A DNA stretch of 36,309 nucleotides from Bacteroidales bacterium (GCA_017994425.1 JAGOKS010000012.1:1875-38183), one strand, 5' to 3'. Shown: positions 1 through 8,401, numbered from the stretch's first letter. The notes: generated from the sequence alone by a model not told the origin. Numbers and translations: made by a program.

Positions 1-81
1 GTGCAAATGTATATATTTTTTTTTACATTTTATTATTTTTCTATTTTTTTTTATCACTATTCTCCGATAAAATATATATTT

Positions 82-663
82 TTAAAATTCTTTAACTGCT
101 CTTACATATAAAGAATTAACACTTAACTTAACGGCATAGAAACTCATTTCTCCCGTAATAAAATCTGCATGATAAACTTCAAATTGACTATATTCTGTTG
201 AAGACCAATAGTTTTTTCCGAATAATAATTCGGCGCCTATGCTTTCTAAGGTTTCATTAATTTTTGCTCTATTCGTAATAATCTCTTGTAATTCGTTTTT
301 AGCAGGCACATACCATCCGTTGATTCCATCAATATTTTTAGAATCACACCAGAAAAAAGCAGGAAATTTTTCTTCCCATTGATTTGTATGTGTAATAATT
401 TTCATATTATTATAACCATATAAGGTATCGTTTGTATGCATAAGCAAAGTATCACCCCATGAACATTGAAATTCATTTAAGGAGAGTATTTTCCCATGAG
501 CTCCATCATCAGATACGTGAAAAACAATTCCCATAACGCCTTCTTCCGAATAAAAATCGCCGATTTCGTATGGATAAATGGTTACATTTTGAAAATCTTT
601 AATACAAGATGTTTCCAAAGCTGATACTAAAAAAACGCAAAATATTAAATATATATATTTCAT
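82..663 (-). CDS. Predicted lipoprotein with DUF1566/Lcl_C-like C-terminal domain
   Basis: I place the start at the ATG ending at 663, giving 193 residues, because it opens with a short hydrophobic signal sequence ending in a Cys at residue 20 followed by IKD, as in exported lipoproteins. A longer in-frame start at 720 would put 19 non-signal residues in front and run into the upstream gene, whose stop is at 680. The C-terminal half has the hallmarks of the DUF1566/Lcl_C family: a W-Y-V-P-x-K-x-E-L segment, a Y-W-S-S-T-E motif, and a closing V-R-A-V stretch. That fold is related to the FISUMP and C-type-lectin-like surface domains. The role is unknown; a surface-exposed binding or structural role is an inference. 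It is the last gene of a five-gene minus-strand operon, 16 bases after the previous stop. The lipobox (ETSC) is not ideal, so lipidation is likely rather than certain. Confidence 0.72.
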   Translation of the reverse strand: MKYIYLIFCVFLVSALETSCIKDFQNVTIYPYEIGDFYSEEGVMGIVFHVSDDGAHGKILSLNEFQCSWGDTLLMHTNDTLYGYNNMKIITHTNQWEEKFPAFFWCDSKNIDGINGWYVPAKNELQEIITNRAKINETLESIGAELLFGKNYWSSTEYSQFEVYHADFITGEMSFYAVKLSVNSLYVRAVKEF

Positions 664-679
664 AATCAAAATTTTTATG

Positions 680-1309
680 TTAGAATTTCGCTGTTGGAAA
701 TGCCACGCCGACACCGGCACTTATTTCAAAATAAGGGGTTTTATTTCCAATCGGAAGCATAGCCGCCCCACAAGACACTGTAATCATTTGTATATTAACG
801 GTAAAACCGGCTTCTAATTCAACGGAATTATAACGATTAAAATAATATTTTTCTGTGTAAGCTTCTCTATTTTCATTCAAACATACTGCATTAATTAATT
901 GCTTTCTATAGCCGTAACCTATCCCGAAATATAAATATGCCGGATCCATTACTTTTAAATAAACCCCTAGTAAAGCCGCATGCCGTTGAAATTTTATTTC
1001 TTCAATATCTTTAAAATTACTATTAAATTGTAAAGCACTCTTATAACCGGTTTTGAAATTAAAATTCGATTTAACTTTAACATAAAATCCGACTTTAGAA
1101 ACCATCCCAAAATATAATTCACAAGGATTAACTGTGAAATTTTTATCAATTAATGGAAATCCAACATTATATCCCATTAAGTATATTTGATTATTGATTG
1201 AATTAACATAATTATGCATGTACGGGTCATGATTATTAGCAGTAATAGTATTAAATTGTAATGCTATTAATAAAAACAAAAACACTCTTTTAAAATTATG
1301 TATATTCAT
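680..1309 (-). CDS. Small outer-membrane beta-barrel-like protein, function unknown
   Basis: The protein has 209 residues, with a cleavable-looking N-terminal signal (about residues 8-24, ending in T-A-N). The rest alternates aromatic and polar residues in strands such as Y-L-Y-F-G-I-G-Y-G-Y. It ends in a terminal Phe after G-V-G-V-A-F, a C-terminus typical of outer-membrane beta-barrels. No enzyme motif is visible. The length suits an 8-10 strand barrel. It lies 10 bases after the holB stop and 16 bases before the following lipoprotein gene, so it is probably co-transcribed with both. Barrel and lipoprotein may act together at the cell surface; this is inferred from adjacency only. I do not recognise a specific family. 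Confidence 0.65.
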   Translation of the reverse strand: MNIHNFKRVFLFLLIALQFNTITANNHDPYMHNYVNSINNQIYLMGYNVGFPLIDKNFTVNPCELYFGMVSKVGFYVKVKSNFNFKTGYKSALQFNSNFKDIEEIKFQRHAALLGVYLKVMDPAYLYFGIGYGYRKQLINAVCLNENREAYTEKYYFNRYNSVELEAGFTVNIQMITVSCGAAMLPIGNKTPYFEISAGVGVAFPTAKF

Positions 1310-1319
1310 ATTAATATAT

Positions 1320-2483
1320 TTATGCAGATTTAACTTTTTTTGAAAACCTAGTTACTATTTGGAACATTAAATCGGTAAATAAGATTTTGGCGCTTGCGTT
1401 AGTTTGAATGTGTTTGATTGATTCATTGAAATACTTATAATAAAAAGGACCATTGTGTCGGTCGATATAGGGTTTAAACTTTATTATCCAATCTTTTTCC
1501 TCAGGTGTATATTTAACTATTTGTTCCAATTCATAATCCCAGAAAATACATTTACGAACAAACATAATAGCGTATCTAAGGAAACTTTTTTGTCTTTCGC
1601 GACCTAATTTTTCTATTTCATTTATATAGTCTGTTACTAGATTAAAATCAAATGTATTATTTGAAGATAACATAAAAGACACTCTCATCAATTGAACAAA
1701 AAGTTTTAAATCCTCATTGTCATTTTGCTCGTTTTTATACAAACGAAAAGCTTCAATTAGGTTATTATCGGAAGCAAACGCTATCTTTCTGGCAGTATCT
1801 CTATCGCATGCAAATTTTTCAATAAATGCATTTGTGATTTCTTCAGTATTTAATTTATTCACTTTTACAAGTTGTGCTCGAGATAAAATTGTATCTATAA
1901 TTTTTTCCTGGTTTTCAGTTATTAAGATAAATAACGTTTTGCCGTCAGGTTCTTCCAAGGTTTTTAACAATCTAGGAGCACCATCATGACGTAATTTATC
2001 AACCATCCAAATAATAAAAACCTTATATTCGGATTCATATGGTTTCATAGAAGCTTTATAGATGATGTCTTCAACGTCTCTAACATTAATAAAAGCTTGT
2101 TTAGACTCTAACTCCAATTTTTGGTACCAATCATTTTCAGTAAAAAGCATCTGCGATGAAATGAGCATTTCTCTCCATTCATCATAAAAATCAGAACTTA
2201 TAGGCTTATCCTTCACCGTATTATTCGTTGCAGTTGGAAAGTAAAAATGCAAATCCGGATGAGCCAAATGCCTGTACTTAACACATGATTCACAAACGCC
2301 ACAAGCATCGGTTGCACTTCTGTTTTTACAATTTATATATTGAGCGTACGCTATTGCCAATGCCAACGTATGAGATCCTTCCGTACCAAGAAAAAGTTGG
2401 GTATGACTGACTCTTTGATTAATAACCGTATTAATCAATTTCTTTTTCACAACATCATTTACAAAGACATCAGAGAATAGCAT
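1320..2483 (-). CDS. holB: DNA polymerase III subunit delta'
   Basis: This clamp-loader subunit works with the DnaX product (8587-10362) and delta to load the sliding clamp during replication. The 387 residues show the AAA+ clamp-loader pattern. Cys52, Cys61, Cys64 and Cys67 form the zinc module. A region around 175-185 reads L-L-K-T-L-E-E-P, followed by an L-S-R-A-Q segment corresponding to the family SRC motif, here with Ala for Cys. The P-loop position reads GTEGSHT (residues 33-39) and lacks the lysine of a working Walker A, which fits delta', a family whose ATP site is usually inactive. That separates it from the intact P-loop of DnaX. It sits 10 bases after the purine nucleoside phosphorylase stop and 10 bases before the barrel-like gene, inside a tight operon. 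Confidence 0.88.
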   Translation of the reverse strand: MLFSDVFVNDVVKKKLINTVINQRVSHTQLFLGTEGSHTLALAIAYAQYINCKNRSATDACGVCESCVKYRHLAHPDLHFYFPTATNNTVKDKPISSDFYDEWREMLISSQMLFTENDWYQKLELESKQAFINVRDVEDIIYKASMKPYESEYKVFIIWMVDKLRHDGAPRLLKTLEEPDGKTLFILITENQEKIIDTILSRAQLVKVNKLNTEEITNAFIEKFACDRDTARKIAFASDNNLIEAFRLYKNEQNDNEDLKLFVQLMRVSFMLSSNNTFDFNLVTDYINEIEKLGRERQKSFLRYAIMFVRKCIFWDYELEQIVKYTPEEKDWIIKFKPYIDRHNGPFYYKYFNESIKHIQTNASAKILFTDLMFQIVTRFSKKVKSA

Positions 2484-2493
2484 CGTTCACACT

Positions 2494-3306
2494 TTATAAA
2501 ACCAAAACCAGTTCTTTTAATAATTTTGCCAATATCGGTTCCGCTTTTAAAGCTTGCTCCAATACTTCTTCATGGGTGACTTTTTGCAGATTATTTTCCC
2601 TCCACACATCAGTTATTACCGAAAAACAAACGCATTTCATTCCTGAATGATGAGCTACTATAGCTTCTGGAACGGTAGACATACCTACACAATCGCCTCC
2701 CATACGGTAAAACATTCTATATTCAGCAGGGGTTTCAAAAGTAGGTCCTGATACACCAAGATATACTCCTTTTTTTAATTGTATATTGTGTGTATGAGCT
2801 ATATGTAAAACTTTTAAAATTATTTGATTATCATATACCTCACTCATATCAGGGAAACGTGGGCCTAAGGAATCTTCATTTTTACCTCGCAGAGGATTAT
2901 CAGGGAAGAAATTTATATGATCCTCTACAAGAATGATATCTCCTAAGTTATAAGTAGGGTTCATTCCTCCTGCAGCATTGGATAGAACCAATGTTTCAAC
3001 TCCCAATGCTTTCATGATTCGTATAGGGAATGTTATTTGTTTCATATCATATCCTTCGTAAAAATGGAATCTTCCTTGCATTGCTATTACATTTATTCCA
3101 TTTAATTTTCCAAACAACAACACCCCTTTATGTCCTGCTACTGTAGGAATTGGAAAATTTGGAATTTCCGCATATGGAATTGATGTAGTTACTAACATTT
3201 CATTAGCTACATTATTCAAACCACTTCCTAGAATAATTCCAATTGTAGCTTGATCTTTCACTCTAGTTTTTATGAATGCTGCCGTTTCATTTATAACTTT
3301 CAACAT
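2494..3306 (-). CDS. punA: Purine-nucleoside phosphorylase (trimeric, PNP/MTAP family)
   Basis: The 270-residue protein matches the trimeric PNP family, which cleaves purine (deoxy)nucleosides with phosphate to free base and (deoxy)ribose-1-phosphate in salvage. Visible motifs are the phosphate-binding G-S-G-L near residues 27-30, an H-x-G motif in T-V-A-G-H-K-G, the N-A-A-G-G segment, G-P-T-F-E-T-P-A-E, the M-S-T-V-P-E substrate loop, and the later V-I-T-D motif carrying the Asp of the purine site. The length is normal. Its start overlaps the end of lpxK by 20 bases, implying translational coupling; this pairing is common in Bacteroidota. I choose the ATG at 3306 because it is followed directly by an ordinary family N-terminus. 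Confidence 0.93.
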   Translation of the reverse strand: MLKVINETAAFIKTRVKDQATIGIILGSGLNNVANEMLVTTSIPYAEIPNFPIPTVAGHKGVLLFGKLNGINVIAMQGRFHFYEGYDMKQITFPIRIMKALGVETLVLSNAAGGMNPTYNLGDIILVEDHINFFPDNPLRGKNEDSLGPRFPDMSEVYDNQIILKVLHIAHTHNIQLKKGVYLGVSGPTFETPAEYRMFYRMGGDCVGMSTVPEAIVAHHSGMKCVCFSVITDVWRENNLQKVTHEEVLEQALKAEPILAKLLKELVLVL

Positions 3307-4339
3307 AATCTAGTATTTGATTGTTAAATTCTTCTTTATATTTTTGATGGAAATCAACTGAAATAGGGACATAATAAATAGGTAGCATTTGTATTTCATT
3401 TTTGATGGAAGGGTCTAGTAGCCTTGTTGCATCTTTTTCGGTTGTAATTATTGCTTTATGAGGTGATATAGAACGATTTAATAAATATTTTACTTTTTCA
3501 ATATCTGCAAGTGTAAACTTATGATGATCTCGACAAGTATAAATTTGGATATCCTTATATTTTTCTTTTAAATAAGTAATTAAAGGATAAGAATTATATA
3601 TTCCTGTAAAAATCACTATACTTTTAGGCTCTTCGGGTTGAGTTCTTGCAATTTTAGTCAAGGGAATTAAATTACCATATCGTAAAAAAGAAAAATAGAC
3701 TTTTTGATGAGACAATGGTTTAATTTTATCTAAAATAACTCTCTCATCGATTGGTGATATAACCGGGGGTGATTTTGTTATCACAATAATATCGGCTTCT
3801 TTTGCTGCACTAGCGGGTTCACGTAAATTACCTGAGGGAAAAACGAAATCATCGGGATATAAATGATAATAGTCTGTTAATAAAATACTTAATCCAGGCT
3901 TAAGTGATAAATGTTGATATGCATCGTCCAATAAAACAGCTTTTATTTCAGGTAATTTTTCCCAAATTTTCTTTAAGCCTTCTGCCCTATTTTCACAAAC
4001 AGAAACTGCAATATGAGAATATTTTTTATAATATAAGAGTGGTTCATCACCAATCGTATTGCTGGTAGATGTTGAATCTGCAAATAAAAATCCTTTCGTA
4101 GATCTTCCATAACCGCGGCTAAGAACAGCCAATTGAAAATCATCCCCTAACAAACGTATTAAATATTCAATATGGGGTGTTTTACCAGAGCCTCCCATAC
4201 ATAAATTGCCAACATTAATAACCGGATTATTAAATTTTACTCTTCTTTTTTCAGAATTACTATTATAAAATTTACGTCTGTTGGACATTATTAATGCCCA
4301 AATAACAGAAATAGGAAAAGACAATAATCTTCTCATCAT
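3287..4339 (-). CDS. lpxK: Tetraacyldisaccharide 4'-kinase
   Basis: LpxK adds the 4'-phosphate to the tetraacyldisaccharide lipid A precursor at the inner face of the cytoplasmic membrane, using ATP. The 350-residue protein has an N-terminal hydrophobic anchor (about residues 5-18), a Walker A G-G-S-G-K-T at 49-54, an S-R-G-Y-G-R stretch near 74-79, I-G-D-E-P near 96-100 and a D-D-A-Y-Q-H motif at 138-143, all characteristic of the family. Two adjacent ATGs (4339 and 4336) could serve as start, with no effect on interpretation. It is first in the minus-strand operon leading to punA, holB and two envelope genes, and is divergent from the Nif3-like gene at 4481. A lipid A kinase confirms a Gram-negative envelope. 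Confidence 0.93.
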   Translation of the reverse strand: MMRRLLSFPISVIWALIMSNRRKFYNSNSEKRRVKFNNPVINVGNLCMGGSGKTPHIEYLIRLLGDDFQLAVLSRGYGRSTKGFLFADSTSTSNTIGDEPLLYYKKYSHIAVSVCENRAEGLKKIWEKLPEIKAVLLDDAYQHLSLKPGLSILLTDYYHLYPDDFVFPSGNLREPASAAKEADIIVITKSPPVISPIDERVILDKIKPLSHQKVYFSFLRYGNLIPLTKIARTQPEEPKSIVIFTGIYNSYPLITYLKEKYKDIQIYTCRDHHKFTLADIEKVKYLLNRSISPHKAIITTEKDATRLLDPSIKNEIQMLPIYYVPISVDFHQKYKEEFNNQILDYVESYK

Positions 4340-4430
4340 TTATAACAGTCTCATTAAACTATAATTAAAAGAAATGTATGTGTTTTAACTATAATTTATA
4401 TTTGAATGGCTAAATTAACATTTTTTTTTA

Positions 4431-4438
4431 TACTTTTG
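4431..4438 (+). promoter_or_regulatory. Bacteroidota-type -7 element upstream of the Nif3-like gene
   Basis: TACTTTTG matches TAnnTTTG. A TTTG lies at 4401-4404, but the 26-base gap is longer than the usual 19-21, so the -33 assignment is uncertain. The start codon is 43 bases downstream. Confidence 0.5.
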
Positions 4439-4480
4439 AAAAATAATAAAAAATATTTTAATTATTTATTTTAATTATAA

Positions 4481-5569
4481 ATGAAGATATCAGATGTTAT
4501 TGACTTTTTAGAATGTATTGCTCCCCCATCCTATCAAGAAAACTACGATAATTCGGGTCTTATTACCGGCAATGTTGACAATAATTTTAAAAAAGGCCTA
4601 ATTTGCTTAGATATTACTGAAAACACACTTAACGAAGCTATTGCGATAGGGGCAAACTTTATAGTTTCACATCATCCATTAATATTTAAAAGTTTAAAAT
4701 CCATAACCGGAAAATCATTGGTTGAAAAACTATTAATACAAGCTATAAAACATGAGATTACTTTATACGCCATGCATACGAATTTAGATAATGTGTATGA
4801 AGGTGTAAATTATAGTTTTTGTGAAAAGTTGTTATTAACCAATTTACGTGTTCTACTTCCTAAAAAACAAATTTTACGCAAATTAATTACCTATGTTCCT
4901 CTTTCACATGCTGAAACCGTTCGTAATGAATTATTTGAAGCAGGAGCTGGACATATAAACAATTATGATTGCTGCAGTTTTAACGCTAACGGAATAGGAA
5001 CTTTCAAAGCCAATGATAAAGCAAATCCATTTGTCGGTAATAAAAATGAAATTCATTCTGAAAATGAAACACGCATTGAAATCACATTTCCTGATTATAA
5101 AGAAAAACAAATTATATCCACATTATTAAAAACACATCCGTATGAAGAAGTCACATATGATATCTATATTTTAGAAAACCCACATCCACAAGTCGGTTCC
5201 GGCATGATTGGAATGCTTCCGGTTAAAAAGCAAACTTATGATTTTTTAGCCTTTCTAAAAGAAAAAATGAAACTTTCCCAATTAAAATATAGTAAAATTA
5301 TTAAAAAAGAAATTCTTACTGTAGCGTTTTGTGGGGGAAGCGGTGCTTTTCTAATACAAGATGCAATCGCTCAAAAAGCCGATGTTTTTATAACAGGGGA
5401 CATTAATTATCATGATTTTATAAACTATGGAGATGATATCTTACTTGTCGCTATCGGACATTATGAAAGTGAAATTGAAATAAAACATTATTTGTACAAC
5501 AAACTAATTAAAAAATTTAGTACATTTGCAACTTCAAAATCAGAAACTAATCCAGTGCATTATTTATAA
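4481..5569 (+). CDS. Nif3-like dinuclear metal-centre hexameric protein
   Basis: The 362-residue protein belongs to the Nif3/YbgI/YqfO family, sometimes annotated as GTP cyclohydrolase I type 2. Metal ligands of the dinuclear centre are visible: His-His at 64-65 in S-H-H-P-L-I-F, His99 and Asp103 in M-H-T-N-L-D, and a C-terminal G-H-Y-E-S-E supplying the final His and Glu. A central segment (roughly 125-235) is the PII-like insert found in longer family members, with T-H-P-Y-E-E-V at its end. The true biochemical function of this family is unresolved. It is followed by the zinc-ribbon coiled-coil gene, a pairing often seen in Bacteroidota. It has its own TAnnTTTG promoter and is divergent from lpxK. 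Confidence 0.9.
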   Translation: MKISDVIDFLECIAPPSYQENYDNSGLITGNVDNNFKKGLICLDITENTLNEAIAIGANFIVSHHPLIFKSLKSITGKSLVEKLLIQAIKHEITLYAMHTNLDNVYEGVNYSFCEKLLLTNLRVLLPKKQILRKLITYVPLSHAETVRNELFEAGAGHINNYDCCSFNANGIGTFKANDKANPFVGNKNEIHSENETRIEITFPDYKEKQIISTLLKTHPYEEVTYDIYILENPHPQVGSGMIGMLPVKKQTYDFLAFLKEKMKLSQLKYSKIIKKEILTVAFCGGSGAFLIQDAIAQKADVFITGDINYHDFINYGDDILLVAIGHYESEIEIKHYLYNKLIKKFSTFATSKSETNPVHYL

Positions 5570-5688
5570 TATTATATTGATATTTAAATGTATAAAATTC
5601 GAATACACATTAAATAATAAATAATTAATCTGATAAATATTTTTAACTTGATAGAATTACAATAATTTAATATAAAAATTATACTAAA

Positions 5689-6507
5689 ATGGAAAATATT
5701 TCACTCGAGAACAATCATATCGACACCTCAAATCAAGACACAGAACTTTTAATAAAAAAAACCGTTGAGGATAGTTTATTAGCTTTGTATAAACTACAAC
5801 TTATTTATTCTAAAATTGATAAAATAAGAATAATAAGAGGCGAATTACCCCTAGAAGTGAGAGATTTGGAAGATGCTTGTTCCGGCATTCAAACACGTAT
5901 TGAAAAATTTCAAGATACTATCAACGATTTGAATGTTCAAATCGAAGAAAAACATGCTTTGATGAAACGTTGTAATATGATGGTTCTTAAATATAAAGAA
6001 CAATTAGACAATGTTAAAAACAATAGAGAATATGATGCTTTAAATAAAGAAATCGAATACCAAAATTTGGAAGTTCAATTGTGTGAAAAAAGAATAAAAG
6101 AATTCAATGCTAAAATTGTTGAAAAGAAAGAAGAAACAGCCACATTAGAAACTGAATTGAACTTATTAAACAACGAATTATCCGTTAAAAAGAACGAACT
6201 TGACAAAATCATAGCCGAAACGAAGAAAGATGAACTCATCATGTTAGATAAAACAAAAGAATTTGAACAAAATATTGAACCTCGGCTATTAAGTGCATTT
6301 TCCCGCATCAGAAACAATATGAGAAACGGTTTAGCAGTTGTTAAAATCGAACGTGATGCTTGTGGTGGATGTTTCAGTAAGATTTCACCTCAACGCCAAT
6401 TAGACATTAGAATGCATAAAAAAATTATTGTTTGTGAATTTTGCGGTCGAATTCTTGTTGACAATGAAATAGCGGAAGAATCAACTAAAATATTAAATTT
6501 AGATTAA
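5689..6507 (+). CDS. Coiled-coil protein with C4-type zinc ribbon
   Basis: The 272-residue protein is almost entirely predicted coiled coil from about residue 30 to 200, rich in E, K, L and N with heptad-like spacing. It ends in a zinc ribbon with Cys225, Cys228, Cys249 and Cys252 (C-G-G-C ... C-E-F-C-G). This architecture matches the C4-type zinc-ribbon family formerly DUF164, related to chlamydial CdsZ. A nucleic-acid or RNA-associated role has been proposed for relatives, but I can assign nothing specific here. The gene follows the Nif3-like gene by about 120 bases in the same direction. The intergenic region shows no clear TAnnTTTG box, so read-through from the Nif3 promoter is possible. 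Confidence 0.85.
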   Translation: MENISLENNHIDTSNQDTELLIKKTVEDSLLALYKLQLIYSKIDKIRIIRGELPLEVRDLEDACSGIQTRIEKFQDTINDLNVQIEEKHALMKRCNMMVLKYKEQLDNVKNNREYDALNKEIEYQNLEVQLCEKRIKEFNAKIVEKKEETATLETELNLLNNELSVKKNELDKIIAETKKDELIMLDKTKEFEQNIEPRLLSAFSRIRNNMRNGLAVVKIERDACGGCFSKISPQRQLDIRMHKKIIVCEFCGRILVDNEIAEESTKILNLD

Positions 6508-6550
6508 TATTTTTCTGCTTTTTGACATATATATCCATCATATATTAGTT

Positions 6551-6592
6551 TTAAACTATCGTCATTGGCGATACATCTTAACAATAGTTTAA
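6551..6592. promoter_or_regulatory. Perfect 9-bp inverted repeat abutting the chorismate synthase start
   Basis: TTAAACTAT at 6551-6559 is repeated inverted as ATAGTTTAA at 6584-6592, ending one base before the ATG at 6594. A second, mutually exclusive hairpin (TATCG 6557-6561 with CGATA 6569-6573) nests inside. It could be a repressor operator or an RNA structure controlling access to the start codon. No T-tract follows, so it is not a standard terminator. Confidence 0.4.
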
Positions 6593-6593
6593 C

Positions 6594-7661
6594 ATGTCGG
6601 GCAATACATTTGGAAACTATTTTCGTTTAACTTCCTTTGGTGAATCACACGGACCTTTTGTAGGAGGTGTGATTGAAGGTTGTCCTTCCAATATGGATAT
6701 TGATTTTGAATTAATAAACAATGCCATCAAAGCCCGTAAAACCGCTATGTTCCCCTATGCCTCCCAACGCAAGGAAAATGATGAATTACAATTTATTTCA
6801 GGCATTATAGGTAGTAAAACAACAGGAACACCTATTGCATTTATAATAAAAAATCAAGAAAAATCATCTACTGCTTACGAAAAGAACAAAGATATCTTAA
6901 AACCTTCCCATGGCTATTTTACTTATTGGAAAAAGTACGGAATATACGATTATACAGGTAGCGGAAGAGCATCCGCACGCGAAACCATCGTTCGCGTTAT
7001 TGGGGGTTGCTTTGCCATGATGTATCTTCAACAGTACCATATTACCATTAAAGCATATACTACCCAAATCGGAAAAATTCAAACAGATATAAAAAACATA
7101 TTTTCCAATGAGCCTATTATCACTAATCCTTTACATTGTCCTGATAATGATAGTTATTTAAAAATGCTTGAGGCTTTAGAAACAGCAAAAAATAATAAAG
7201 ATACCATTGGAGCCAAAGTCAGTTGTGTAATTAAAAACACTCCTATAGGTTTAGGAGAACCTGTTTTTGATAAATTACATGCCGATTTAGGCAAAGCTAT
7301 GTTAAGTATTAATGCGGCTAAAGGTTTTGAAATTGGATCCGGATTCACGTCTGTATGCATGTACGGTTCGGAACATAACGATCTGTTTACACAAAACTTC
7401 CACACAAAATCCAATCATTCCGGCGGCATACAAGCAGGTATCAGTAATGGAGAAGTAATCTATTTTTCTGTTGCTTTTAAACCCATCTCTTCCCTTATGA
7501 AAAACCAAGAAAGCATTGATATTAAAGGCAATCCTGCTATTTATACAGCCGGAGGAAAGCACGACTTTTGCGTCGTTCCAAGAGTAATTCCAATTGTTGA
7601 AGCTATGGCTGCTTTGGTTATTGCTGACCATATTTTACGTTTTAACGCCTATAAAAAATAA
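6594..7661 (+). CDS. aroC: Chorismate synthase (divergent)
   Basis: The protein converts EPSP to chorismate, the last common step of aromatic amino acid synthesis, with reduced FMN as cofactor. The 355 residues keep the family frame: G-N-x-F-G at the N-terminus, F-G-E-S-H-G near 15-20, G-R-A-S-A-R-E-T at 124-131, the N-H-S-G-G-I-Q-A-G-I-S-N-G-E block near 274-287 and C-V-V-P-R near 326-330. Several usually conserved positions differ. The R-R-R-P-G segment aligns with residues 47-51, reading ARKTA. The H-A-D of the next motif is H-G-Y (106-108). The Y-R-G-G-G-R segment is Y-T-G-S-G-R (120-125), and the late G-R-H-D-P is G-K-H-D-F (321-325). The frame is intact, so it is probably functional but fast-evolving or specialised. 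The sufE-like gene follows 6 bases downstream. Confidence 0.88.
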   Translation: MSGNTFGNYFRLTSFGESHGPFVGGVIEGCPSNMDIDFELINNAIKARKTAMFPYASQRKENDELQFISGIIGSKTTGTPIAFIIKNQEKSSTAYEKNKDILKPSHGYFTYWKKYGIYDYTGSGRASARETIVRVIGGCFAMMYLQQYHITIKAYTTQIGKIQTDIKNIFSNEPIITNPLHCPDNDSYLKMLEALETAKNNKDTIGAKVSCVIKNTPIGLGEPVFDKLHADLGKAMLSINAAKGFEIGSGFTSVCMYGSEHNDLFTQNFHTKSNHSGGIQAGISNGEVIYFSVAFKPISSLMKNQESIDIKGNPAIYTAGGKHDFCVVPRVIPIVEAMAALVIADHILRFNAYKK

Positions 7662-7667
7662 ATAAGA

Positions 7668-8087
7668 ATGTCAATACAAGAATCTGAAGAAAAAATCATT
7701 GAAGAATTTTCCTATTTTGAAGATTGGATGGACAAATACAATTACATTATAGAATTAGGAAAAACATTACCTTTAATAAATGAGTCATTTAAAACTGATG
7801 CGTATTTGATTTCCGGCTGTCAATCGAATGTTTGGCTACATGCCGAATATCAAAACGGACGGATATACTTCAGTGGCGATAGCGACGCCATTATCACTAA
7901 AGGGATTGTAAATTTATTGATTCGCGTACTCTCGGGTCATACCCCTGATGATATACTCCAAGCAAAATTGGAGTATATTGATACGATAGGATTAAAAAAT
8001 CACTTGTCCCCTACTCGTTCTAACGGATTAGTATCTATGATTAAACAAATGAAACTATATGCCTTAGCATTTAAGAATAGAGAATAA
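7668..8087 (+). CDS. sufE: Cysteine desulfuration protein SufE
   Basis: SufE takes persulfide sulfur from the cysteine desulfurase SufS and passes it to the SufBCD scaffold in Fe-S cluster assembly. The 139-residue protein has the family's normal length and the reactive Cys51 in the S-G-C-Q-S-x-V-W motif. Further family features are the early W-M-D-K-Y-x-Y-I-I-E-L-G stretch and a late G-L-x-x-H-L-S-P-T-R-S-N-G segment. It starts 6 bases after aroC and its stop overlaps the next ATG by one base (TAATG), so the three genes are likely co-transcribed. SufB is encoded in this window (28146-29588) but far away, so the suf system is scattered here. Confidence 0.93.
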   Translation: MSIQESEEKIIEEFSYFEDWMDKYNYIIELGKTLPLINESFKTDAYLISGCQSNVWLHAEYQNGRIYFSGDSDAIITKGIVNLLIRVLSGHTPDDILQAKLEYIDTIGLKNHLSPTRSNGLVSMIKQMKLYALAFKNRE

Positions 8088-8401
8088 TGAAAAGTAAAGA
8101 ATCATTGCGAAATGAAATTATTATTAAATTAAAACATATTTACGACCCTGAAATTCCTATAAATATTTGGGACCTAGGTTTGATCTATGATATAGTTTTT
8201 TTAGCAAACAACGATATTAACCTTATTATGACGTTAACATCACCCAATTGCCCCGTAGCAGAAAGCTTACCATTGCAAGTTAAAACTACTTTAGAACAAA
8301 TACCTGAAATAAATAAGGTTAACGTTAGCATCACTTTTAATCCCCCTTGGGATATGGATAAACTCTCAGATGAAGTTAAATTAGAATTAGGCTTATTATA
8401 A
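8087..8401 (+). CDS. MIP18/DUF59-family Fe-S assembly protein (SufT-like)
   Basis: This 104-residue single-domain DUF59 protein has the family signature: I-Y-D-P-E-I-P near 18-24, the N-I-W-D-L-G-L-I-Y-D run around 26-35, and the conserved Cys55 in T-S-P-N-C-P. It also has an N-P-P-W-D-M-D-K-L-S-D-E C-terminal motif. SufT and MIP18 proteins support Fe-S cluster maturation, and the immediate coupling with sufE (one-base TAATG overlap) supports that role. In Bacteroidota this gene is commonly annotated as a SUF-system protein or metal-sulfur cluster assembly factor. The biochemical step is not settled. Confidence 0.88.
   Translation: MKSKESLRNEIIIKLKHIYDPEIPINIWDLGLIYDIVFLANNDINLIMTLTSPNCPVAESLPLQVKTTLEQIPEINKVNVSITFNPPWDMDKLSDEVKLELGLL

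Noticed and set aside
1717..1989. Plus-strand reading frame of 90 codons opposite holB
   Set aside because: It lies fully inside a well-supported delta' gene and has no motif, signal or promoter; it is a shadow frame. The same holds for other frames opposite aroC, dnaX, the M16 gene, recQ and the SDR genes.
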